Below are positions 44,488-54,887 of a DNA stretch of 64,000 nucleotides, in pieces. Below the pieces are notes generated by a model that ran no database searches, was not told the origin of the DNA, and saw only the letters and a program-made list of their open reading frames with translations. The stretch is from contig VTPC01090572.1 in assembly GCA_011009095.1 (NCBI GenBank), forward strand, positions 255,935-319,934, in the 5' to 3' direction. How positions within the stretch are numbered: the first letter of the stretch is position 1; every line of letters begins with the position of its first letter. A program made the position numbers and the translations under genes. The DNA is from Ignelater luminosus (taxonomy: Eukaryota; Arthropoda; Insecta; Coleoptera; Elateridae).

Positions 44488-47400
44488 ATGCACGGCGTCG
44501 ATGCATTAGCAAGAAAAATTAAAAAACCAGTGCAGGTGAGATTTGTTTTTAGTATGCAAACTAATTATTGTTAAGATTACTTAAATTAAAAATAACGTTT
44601 ACGGAAGGAATTGCGTTACTGAAGTAACCACTGTTTGTTGCTGTCTGTAAGGATGAAAACAATAGCAGCGTTAAGACGATTGTTGATAATTAATAATCGA
44701 TTTCGTATTGTTAATGAATAAGCGAAATGCTGAATATTTGTGCGATCTAACTTTGAAATAACTTATAACATTTCAAAAAAGGAATTTCTACATTTTATTA
44801 CAGCAGCGTCTAGTTGATATTTTAAAAAGTGTATTAAATGAAATTGAGGTTATTTTTAATTTCTAGGAACGACTGGGGATGGTAGAAATGGTATTCGATG
44901 GTTCCCAGATATGTATACTGCACTGATCACCAGAAAGTAAGTTTTTATGTAAGATTCAGACAAATTATATCAAAGACAATTTTCTTATTGTTCAATTAGA
45001 TTAGTAATTTTTGTATTATTTTTAGAACAATCAGATGACGTACTTAAGAATGGAATTGGATGGTACCAATATTGTATGAGATAATTGGGAATTTTCTTAC
45101 CCTTTTATGATTGGTAAGTACAGCTAAGCTAAACTGAAAAAGAATGGAAAGCAGAAATGGCATGTCTTGTAAATACATTATTCCTCATTAAAAATGGCTT
45201 ACTTTTGAATATATTAACAGTTAAAGTTTTTGAAACTTGGGCAACACATTACTTACAGTTATCATTCCACGATACGAATTTAATGCAGTCAACACAAGTT
45301 ACTTAGTTATCAAACAAGCGCGTGTTAGATGTAGCCACATTTTAAAAAAGTGCATGCTAAAAAACAGATGGTAACAACTTTTTTTGAAATTAGAATTATG
45401 ATGTTACAAATTCTACAACAAATTCTTATCAAGAAGAATGTTAATATGCAGATATTAAGATTTTCTAGGCGTTTTTATCTGGTAGACTTTTTAAATTGAA
45501 ATCTCTATAACTTGATTTCTTGCTATTTTTTTTATTTTTCCTGGAAGTTTTGTTTTGATGTTCCACGTACTTAATCTTATTTTTTGCTTTTTCTTTTTTC
45601 ATCTCTTATTCTTTTTCATAGCTTGTTCCGTCGTCGTTTGTTTTTCTTTTTGTTTCTTCTTAGTTTTTTGGAGGGTTACTTTTATTTATTTCATCCCATC
45701 CATAAATCTTCTCTTCCATTTTTTGTATTCCTGCTTTTCAGTTTGCCATTGTTCTTTATTTTTCATTGCTTCCTTAATTTTTTTTATTTCCCCATTTGTA
45801 TGTTCTAATTCTTTTCATATTTTTTCATTTTGATTATTACATTCATTGAATCCTTCTTTCATTTCTTTTCTCATTTCATGAATGGCTTTAAGTATTTCTT
45901 TCATCTCTTTTTCAGTGTTTTTTGTTGGTAGACACAATTAATTTATTTTTCTGTAATTGTTCTTCCACTTCTAAATTATCCAAGCTTGTGTCTATTTTAT
46001 GTTTGGCTTCTCTACTACTCATTACCGTTTCCTACCTGCTGTCTGGTTTTATGTTTACGTGAGGCTTGTCTACAGTGATCTTTTTAAACTGGCAACAGTA
46101 AACGTCTTCCCAGTTCAACTTCTCGAAGGGAAATGTCACTACCTAAACCAGATATCACAACTTGTGTATAGAAAAGCAGTTCACTTTATTATATGTTTGA
46201 TAACGTTTATTTTATTCTTCTAGATATTTATAACTAATGTGATTAAATAATTTGTACAAAAACAATAACAATGTGAGGTTATGTATACGTTATTTAATAG
46301 AAATTACATTTAATGTAGTATACATACCTTATAACTTATGCTCGCATGATTCTTTACAGCCTTTAAAAAGACTAGTTTTTGAATATACATCACTTGGAGT
46401 TTGAAGGGAAAAGCAATTGAAAGGAAAATGAAAAATTAGAATGAAAACAATGTAATAATCGACAAAAGTAACCAAACTACAAGTATCAAATTTACAAATC
46501 ATACAAACAGTAAACAATGAAATTGAATGAAATGAAACAAATTTCCATGGCAATGCAATTTACTTTACTCATGATGAGATTGGTAATGATCTTTCAAGCA
46601 TTCAAAAAAGCTTAATTTTCTTGAAAACGGTTGAGTTTATGAAAGAATTGCAAGAAGTGAGTTTTCTTGCAGAAGAAGTGAACTTTTAAGTAATAGTGCT
46701 CAAATTCTAAAATCTTTTTCACAGAAACAGTTCTACGCCTTCAAAGAGAGGTGTATGTGTAAAACTCTGTGTTCCAAATTATTAATTTCATCGATATTTC
46801 AGGAAAAAGATCATCTTAACTCCACAAGCCACCATACCAAATTTCATTATGATTGATAGATGCAGTGAGACATAAATAAAAATTTAAAAAAAAAATTGTG
46901 TTGACTTTGGCAGCTTACAAGTCAAAAACGAGAAACTTTTTACCTTTTTTTTGATAAACCGTCATCATTTGTTGCCCAGAATCAGTGGTTAAGCATTGTT
47001 GGTGTTATTTTAGAACACTCTGTATAATTTCTTGAACAATTTAAACAACATAACTTTGTAATATTGTAACGTTCTAATAAAACGTTTACTTATTTTTAGT
47101 GTCTATTACAATTTATTTTTAATATTTATTTTTACTAAATTTATTTATTTCTATATGTACAGACTAATTTATTTATATCACTAATTACACATTTATTTCG
47201 TTTATTACTACGAGCTCATTCACTGCGTAAAAACTGTTGGCTTCATTCCCGCTTGCATTTATATATTGTTTCCTTGTTTCTTTCGATGAGCCTAGAAGGT
47301 TCGTGCCGTTTCTCACACATTTGACGGTCGCAATGCCTGGACAGTTTGAGACTTCTTGGGTATATTCGATTGGTGGCGCGTTACAATATTTTAAACATGA

Positions 47401-47676
47401 TAATAATTTATTTACACTATATTTTTAATGACTTTATTAATGTGTTGAGTCAAAGAGATGCCAGAGTTTGCTGATTTGGTAGGCAAGCTGTTATCTTCTA
47501 TGACAGAGACCAAAATTGCGGAAAAGATTGAAACAGAACAACCTTTGGCAACCGTATGTATGTCAATACCTGGTATATCAGAATTTTACCATATTTCAGT
47601 CTTGGGAGATGAGATTATATGCAAGAAAGACACCTTGGATGAAACTGAGCACCGTTTTGCATATGACAGAAAATAA
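44488..47676 (+). CDS. Weak candidate two-exon gene, unknown product
   Basis: The ATG at 44488 opens 16 codons (MHGVDALARKIKKPVQ) ending exactly at CAG before a GTGAGA donor (44536). The only downstream plus-strand reading of similar quality is 47458-47676, where MPEFADLVGKLL, LATVCMSIPGISEFYHISVL and CKKDTLDETEHRFAYDRK end in TAA; AATAAA signals follow at about 47902. Joining them in phase 0 gives 88 aa, but the acceptor (GTCAAAGAG) has a poor pyrimidine tract. Other spliced-looking segments at 44870-44938 and 45030-45112 contain stops in this phase. I do not recognise any family. It could equally be a non-coding transcript plus a transposon fragment. Confidence 0.2.
45540..46030 (-). pseudogene. 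Non-LTR ORF1-like coiled-coil relic
   Basis: The reverse strand from 46025 reads MSSREAKHKIDTSLDNLEVE, then after a shift EKEMKEILKAIHEMRKEMKE, GEIKKIKEAMKNKEQWQTEK and KWKRRFMDGMK, ending in a lysine-rich run. Such charged coiled coils are typical of ORF1 or pre-endonuclease segments of arthropod LINEs. Stops and shifts interrupt it, and no RT follows to the left. The hydrophobic Phe-rich reading on the plus strand is only its antisense. Confidence 0.5.
46560..47025. repeat. Probable ACACTCTGTATAA-ended element fragment
   Basis: The stretch ends GAACACTCTGTATAATT at 47013, resembling the reverse complement of the ACAGGGTGT-type termini seen elsewhere in this window. A left end was not found. 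No coding sequence was recognised; the call is tentative. Confidence 0.25.
47065..47385. mobile_element. Solo LTR with 4-bp target duplication
   Basis: A 321-bp unit starts TGTAACG and ends with the perfect inverse CGTTACA. ATAT directly precedes (47061-47064) and follows it (47386-47389). TG...CA termini with short inverted repeats and a 4-bp duplication are diagnostic of an LTR; no internal retroviral-type genes flank it, so it is a solo LTR left by recombination. It contains AATAAAA near its start. Gypsy or BEL superfamily is possible; not resolved. Confidence 0.75.
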
Positions 47677-48208
47677 TATTGTTATTTCTGTAACAAAAAT
47701 TTGTACGCATTGCATACAAACGTTGGCTGTTCTGAACAAGCATTTGTTTTTGTACTTATTCTTTTGTTAATATAGTACTGGTACAACTTATTTTCTTTTA
47801 AAAAGTTGTATGTATCTTATTGTGATTATTATGTATATTTTTTTTTGGTTATCTTATACGATTTGTCTTGAACAAACCATAGAATGCTTCTGTATCTAGC
47901 TAATAAATTAGAAAAAATAAAAATTGTTGCTCAATAGTGTTTTTCCCTTTCCCCTAATTTATTAGGAAGATAATGCAAATTAAAAAAAGTTTATCAATAA
48001 TATAGATTTATGTCTTGAATATAATATGTACATAGACAGTCTTATAATATATTAATAGTTATTAGAGAAATCCTGAAGTAAAAACAAGTAAATATTTGAA
48101 ATCCATTTATCATTTTTCTTATTTATGAATTATCGAATTTTTAATAAATAAACTGATGATGTTTTCTAGGTCATGGTGGATGTAATGGTAATGTTCCATA
48201 TTAGAGTG

Positions 48209-50504
48209 TTATTCTCCATCTTCTCCAACGTTAATCGTGGCAGTTTCTCTTGCTATACGTTCCAGTTCGTTACGTATTGCTTCTTCTTCTGCCTTTATTA
48301 TCATGTCTAATACTATCTTACGAGTCTTCTCTTCGATCATTGCACTCTGAAACAACAAGGAGTTTTAAATAATGGTAACAAAAAAAATGTGAAGTGCAAC
48401 AATAAAAACTGAAGTGTGAATTTTAGAAATTGTGTTAAACTCACCCATTTTTCTTGCTCTAATTGTTTTCTTTCATTTATGAGTTGTAAAGCTTCTTGCT
48501 GTCTTGTAATATTAATTTCTTGGTTGTAACGGTATTTAAATAATCTGTGACTAAGGTAGTGTATGGGATCTCTAGGTTGTATAGTTGTGATTTCGGTAAG
48601 TGCTAATGTTAGAGGTTTAACAAGCGTTGTACTTAAGTATTCTGCATCTTTGCATGATATTTTACTAGCGGACACTAAAAGATTATAAAGTTTTTAGGAT
48701 TTTTAATAGTATATTATTTAACGAGCACATAATGGTATTGCAAACTTCATATTTATGAATAATAACCATTATGTGCGAGTCAAATACATTTTATCTAAGA
48801 TTCTTATAATAACCATGACAGATAAGTGTTTTATGAATGGGATTATGTATCTGTAGTTACACACATAACAAATAATGTATTGTTGAAGAGTCATAGATAA
48901 AATCCGTTTAAAGTTGTATTCACACTTTCAACTAAACTATTTTGTAGTAAATTTTCATTTATGCTAATGTATCTCAATTTTGATATACAAAAGTGATTAG
49001 GTTGTAAGTGTGATTACTGCCTAATTTTATAATGACATATTAATAAATGTAATTATAAAAATGTAAAAGTTAATTTTAATGCTCTCTTAAATGAACTCTC
49101 ATTAAGCTATGAATGATCATGAAGGTCAACTTTCATTATAACCATGACGATTCACATATTTGTTAACACTTCAAACATAATAGCATTAATATTACACTAA
49201 TATATTCCAGAATTACACACAAATTTTGTTGGTTGACTGTGATATTAAAAACATTCTAGTAGAATTTTGTATTGAAATGTAGGAATACCACTGTATTTAT
49301 AAGATTTATCAACTTATTGATTTTTGGAACATACGAATTAGTCATTTTATAAGGATAAAACAAATAGTTCTTTGCAGATAGTTGTTATAACAACAGTTTG
49401 CATGTAGAATATTCTAATCTCAAAATAAAGAATGATCTTACTTGTAGTTGGAGTTGTTAATGACATATCAGAACTGCTTTTCTTTATATCTTGATAAGTT
49501 CGAAGTACTGATTCCCAAGAAATGTGATCTATTCCTTCCAGTAAACCCATGCAGGAAGCTTCTGAATATGTTAGCAGACGTCCTGTTTCGGTTAAGAAGT
49601 AACCAGATGGTGTTAGGCGAAGACCTCTGGATTCTAGAATTTCTGGAACTAGATTGAAAAAACAAATTAATTAAAAGCATAATAAAAGTATTACTATGTA
49701 TATTTTTTATGAAAATGTGAAATCTCAAGTGTTTGTGGCACAACAAAAATGAGATCACCTGAATAATCTTCGAAATTCGATCCTTTTGGCATTACTGCTT
49801 GCAATTCTTTCAAGGTTTTCATATCGTTGAAAAATATTCTCTTTAATTCTTCTATCCGTCTGTTAATTTCTTCCAGTTCTGCTGGTGCTGCATGTAATTT
49901 TTGTTCTTTCAAATCACTTAACATTTCATCATTTTGCAACTGTAATGCACATATTGTAGCATCCAAATTCTGTGTCTTCAAGGCAAGATCTTTTAAAAGT
50001 TCCTAAAACAAAATCTATTAAGATATTCTGCATTATCAACAAACTATTTATCTAACCATTCTTTGTCCTTTTAAAACAAGGATTTCTTCGTCGTGCATAT
50101 TATCATTATCAGCAATTTTTTGATCAAGTTCAGCTAAAGCAAAAGCCAGTTGACTATTGGACAAATCACTCTTATGGAATAATTCTTTTCTTTCATCAAG
50201 AAGGGATTTCTTATTCATTTTGTAGTTCTTTTGCGCTTCAAGTACTTTGTATGTGAGATTACCAACAAGGATATCAAGTTGTTCAGTTATAGTGGACCGT
50301 TTATTGAAAGATGGTTTAGTCTGTTCTACTTCCATGGTTGAATCTTCAGTTTCTTGACTTTGAGATTTGTTGGATTTCCTAAATCAATGAATAAATGAAT
50401 TGAATTCTGACAAGAGAATTTAGTAAAAAAAAATGTTCTCGACTTCTGCACAAAAATGCCAGAAAATGGATGTTTTGAAAAAAAAAGAAATGTTACCTGT
50501 CCAT
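48209..50504 (-). CDS. Coiled-coil Dpy-30-motif protein, paralogue B (short)
   Basis: Six coding exons on the minus strand: 50504-50497 (ATGGACAG only), 50378-50057, 50002-49759, 49642-49442, 48674-48445, 48346-48209. They join in frame to 380 aa, stop TAA at 48211. Exons 2 and 3 are coiled coil (QLDILVGNLTYKVLEAQKNY, LEEINRRIEELKRIF). Exon 4 has LESRGLRLTPSGYFLT and SEASCMGLLEGIDHISWESV. The Dpy-30 motif is at about 272-308 (LVKPLTLALTEI, DPIHYLSHRLFKYR). The tail KAEEEAIRNELERIARE is helical. Dpy-30 motifs dimerise and bind amphipathic helices in complexes such as radial spokes and SET1/MLL; an axonemal or sperm role is inference (compare DYDC1/2). Every intron matches paralogue A in phase. 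The N-terminal exon of A is absent. The acceptor of exon 4 could also be three codons' worth of bases upstream-shifted (AG before TTCCAG). Confidence 0.82.
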
Positions 50505-51899
50505 ATCTCATTAGGTTTATAAAAATGTAGTAAATAAAAATAATATATGCACATAAAACAGTAATAAATCAGTGATATATGTCAGTGTTTGACAGTTGAA
50601 GCTTCATTTTTTTAAATTCTAGTACAAGTTGGCTAACTGCATTTATGCAAATAGTCTTGAAACTTAACATAACCACTAAAAGCATACTTTCTTCATGCGT
50701 CTAATTGGATTATGAATGAGGGGAAAAACGAGTTTTGTGCATGCAGTATGCCCATTTTACAGATCCTTCCCTGAATGCTTCGGAATTGTCAACACGTCTT
50801 ACAATTCAGAGCCAGCTTTTCTTTAAAAAGTTCAACCCTTTTAATTGAACCATAGTTTGCTGTGAATTTAAAAACTGACAGTAGTCAACTGTTTGACATT
50901 TGTTGGTTATATTTCCTATTTAACTTTTTTACAAACCTGTTTATTTTGTTTATTTTCTTTTTGTTAAATGAGTTTTTTTGTTTATTATTAAATTCTTAAG
51001 GTTTTATAATATTTATAATAATTCTTATTGTTGTGTTTTCTAAAAAAGTAAATGTTTTTTTTAAACAGCATTGAGGAATTTTGATATTGACATGTATTAT
51101 AGAAAACAAACCATACAAACCTGATCCATTTTGTTTTTAAAATCTGTAATTACATAAAGATATCTGTGAATTGTAAAATGTGTTGCCTATTCCCAAACAT
51201 TCAGAGGAGAACCCGTAAAATGGACTGTATAAAAAATGTGTTAAGTTCTTCAGCTTGCTTAGATGATACTATGCTCATATTCCCTTTTTTCATGGGTTAA
51301 AAAGGGCCAATTTAAATTTGCTTATTGGGTCTACTTCAAATTTGAATGTTTGAATTACTCTTTTTGCATTTTAATGATTCTTCTCATTGATAGTTATGCT
51401 CATGATGCTGTTTAGTTGAGAATATCAGAGTGCATTTTTGGACGTGGAAATAAAAGGTTATAAAGATAAACTTCACTTGTGGGTTTAGATGATTGGCTTA
51501 CCATTCTTTGGCACTGTTTGGGCTTTGCTGTAGACTTATTTTGCCTTGGTAGTGCTTAAATAAAATTTGTTTTAAGAAACTTATCTTTATGGAGATGTTG
51601 AATTTGTAAAATCATTCTTCTAGGAGACTTCTTTCTCTGGGACCATTCAAATGGTGTAGGTTGTGACTTATGAGAATCCAATGAGTATGAGAGAAACCAG
51701 GAACTAGAAACATGCCCTAGCATCAATAAAGTCATTATAAAGAAATACAGGACGTCTCACAAATGCATATAAAGCTTCAGGTAGCCTTATTCAAGCATTC
51801 ATACAGAATCCAAAACTGCTGAGACTGGCCTTCTGAAGCCATGCAATTCTTCACACGACAGAAAGAAAATATTAAATTCGGCAATGGTGTGAAAGTTTT
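50505..51899. other. Spacer between the Dpy-30 paralogue B and the polymerase relic
   Basis: AT-rich spacer that includes the unseen 5' UTR and promoter of paralogue B. I see no remnant of the missing N-terminal exon here, although a strongly diverged one could escape notice. No repeat with clear ends. Confidence 0.5.
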
Positions 51900-53250
51900 T
51901 GACAAATGGAGTATCAAGTAGGTAGGCCAACATTCATATGAAACTACTAGATCAAGGATCTTTTTAAGGATTACTTACGCATTATCTCATATCAAAACAA
52001 GTGTTCGCTGTGGGACACAAGATATGGCTACGATGCCTACATTATTTTTATTCAGAGGAAAAACTTGAAAGACACGAGGTCGATTGTGATACCGTATAGG
52101 GAAGAAGACAAGACTATTAAATTTAAAAACCACAACACCTTAAGAGTACCATTCATAATATAATGCAGATTTCGAGTCCCTGCTGAAATGCATAAAACAC
52201 CAATGGGGGAAGAATAGTGAATTGTGTAAAGAACATAAAGCTTTTAGTGTGGGCTATTCTTTTACTGCTTGTATGATGATAATATTTCTAAGTACAAGAA
52301 CCATCGGGGTCTGGATTGTCTCAGGTGGTTCATTAATGAACTTAAACAAATTGCTGAGGATGTGGAGCCTGTTTACTGGGCAACTCAATCTATAAAGCCA
52401 AGAACAGAATTTCCAAGCTGCCCCTGGTCGTTTGATGCTACCAACATTAAGATCATCTGATAGAATAATTCCATGGGGCAGCTCATTAAGATTGCAATAC
52501 TAACTTTCAAGATAAAAAAGTTATTCCTGTGGTGTTTTGTAATTTAAGTGTTATCAAGGACTTAGCAAAAGATATTGAGAGCACCATTTCCTTACTGCTA
52601 GTTAATAAGACCAAATGTATGTTTTACTAAATCTATAAAAGACTGTGAAATTAAATTAAGGTTATGGCTTCGTTGCTGGACAAACTGGTATCATATCTAG
52701 ATGATATAATGATTATGAGACAACAGTTTCCTGATTTGAACAATGAAAAATTTAAGTTACTGACTCTCCTATGATTATGTAGACTCATGACAGAAACTGT
52801 ACGAGACTGAACTTCCTCCCAAGCTGCGCTTCTACAGCAAATTAAATCATGAAGACATTTCTCTCGGTGATTACGCCCACGTACAGAGTATGGAAGGAAT
52901 TTGAATGTAGGAGTTTGGGTGACTACTCAGATTTGTACCTTAAAACTGATGTTCTTTTCTTGACTGATGTGTTTGAACACTTCAGAGATGCCCATCTCAG
53001 GAATTATCAGCTCAATCCAGCTCATTACATGTCCACCCCCGATCTCACCTGGGATGCTATGCTGAAATACAAAAGTAAACCTGGAGTTGCTGACTGATGT
53101 GAACCAATTGTTTATAGAACGAGGTGTCCGGGTGGACAACGACTTTTGCCCAACACCACAGATACTTTGCCATGGGAGCACTACAGTCTGATGGAGGTGA
53201 TGGATTTTCTAGATCAGTTTGTGGAATATGTGCTAACCGCAGTGGATAAT
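51900..53250 (+). pseudogene. Polinton/Maverick-type DNA polymerase B fragment
   Basis: Plus-strand pieces in shifting frames match protein-primed family B polymerases found in insect Polintons: KNHNTLRVPF, YKNHRGLDCLRWFINELKQI, CNTNFQDKKVIPVVFCNLS, then KLYETELPPKLRFYSKLN, and an open segment 52900-53092 with RSLGDYSDLYLKTDVLFLTD, VFEHFRDAHLRNYQLNPAHY and PDLTWDAMLKYK, followed by LLTDVNQLFIERGVRG-like residues in another frame. The exonuclease and early polymerase regions are represented; the catalytic DTD part is not. No neighbouring capsid, ATPase or integrase genes and no terminal repeats were seen. It is a decayed fragment inserted between the two Dpy-30 genes. Confidence 0.8.
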
Positions 53251-54887
53251 TAATGGTTATGATTAAGACTGTTTTAATATATTTGAGACTTCCGTGTTTG
53301 AATAGTGGGACTCATGGTGTAGGTTATTATTTTGTAATTACTTACTGAATTTCTATAAAACTCTCCTATATTTTAGTATATTGCATTTAGCTATTTTTTT
53401 TTAGTGATTATTTAATCTTAATGTTCTGAAATGAGCTAGTTTATAAGTTTAACAATTTTACAATTAAAAGTATAAATTTGTGTTCTTTACTTTTTAAGAA
53501 AAAAAAAATACTACTTGATAAATTCCACTGTTAATTACAATAAATAAAACAGTTTTTAAATAATATTTGTGTTTTATTTCCTATACATTATTAAAATATT
53601 TACAACAAAATTTTTGAAAGTTAAAAATAAAGTTTTTCAAAGTTACAAGTGAATATTTTGTCCGTTAATTAATTTAATATTTTATTTATTTCAAAATTAT
53701 AATTTGATGTAGCATCATGTTTGTGATTTTTAAGAAATAAATATAAAAAATAAATAATATCATTTCTTTTTTATTATGAAAAATTGTATCAGTAATTAAT
53801 TGCTTTGGGCTACAAATCTAATCGGTTGAAGCCCATGTACATTCTCATAAGAAATTGAGCCCGTTTTGGTATGCTTTATCTACTACGAAAGATATTGACG
53901 TCGGCACTGTCCAAACCAAGTTTCCCAGACGTTAACTAGAAGACAGTCTTAGCTTTATATTGAATTGTACAGGTTAATGTGCAAAAGGTAGACAGCGAAA
54001 TTTATAAACTGTATTTGACCACATTCACTATGAAAATTTGCCAATGAGTGAGATATCAGCATTACTCCAGCCATTTTACTATTGAGACCATTCTAGTAGC
54101 AAAAGCAAAGAGGCAGTATCAGTATAAAACATACCAGTAGATAGTCTGGAAAACAGATGCACATTTTTGAAGCATATGCATAGAGAAGACTGAGTGAAGG
54201 CGTTGATTGTGTCAATCAACGCTGAAGGTAACTATTTGGAAAATGATGGCATTGACAGCCTGCTTGAAGCCAGAGGAGTATGAGAAAGTTCAAAGGGTAA
54301 ATGTGGAAGGTGCAATAGGCACAACTTGAAATTATGAGTAATTCCATCAACCAAATATTATTGCATCCAGTTTCCATTTGAGTTAGTTTATGCGATAAGT
54401 TCTAAGGTCAAGCATTAGGCAACGTAATTGTTGATGCAAAACTATTCTTAAGATATTATTTACAAATGGTACATCAATAACAAGTGATGAGGAATTCAGT
54501 GGGTTTTGCAATTGTAATGTAAAGTTATTAGTTATGTTGATAAAGTATTTCCAAGTTTGCTTACTTTGAAGTTAAAGTCTTTCCAATATAACAAAAAAAC
54601 AAGCTAATAAGTTAAACATTACTGCTACACAGTCATTGTATACATTTCAAACAAAATCGTGTAAGTGTTTATTAAAGAAATAAAAAATATTTTGCAAGAC
54701 ATAAAATTGTATAAACTACATAAAAGATAAAATAATGTGCAAAAAGTGACTTTCTTCTTATAAATCACTACTTTGCTACTTTTAGAATAAATAAAAATAT
54801 GTATAGATAGAGACCTCTTTCTACAAGATTTGAAAATAAAAATTTTGATTCCAATTAAGATTTTTTTCCCCAAACGTCTAAAGGAAA
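53251..54887. other. Spacer, nothing definite
   Basis: AT-rich spacer downstream of paralogue A. Around 54190-54320 the plus strand shows broken readings (GDIDSLLEARG-like and VNVEGAIGTT) that might be another transposon scrap, but no family could be named. No gene called. Confidence 0.4.

Noticed and set aside
45555..45833. Phe-rich hydrophobic plus-strand ORF resembling a membrane protein
   Set aside because: It is the antisense of a lysine/glutamate-rich LINE ORF1 relic on the minus strand.
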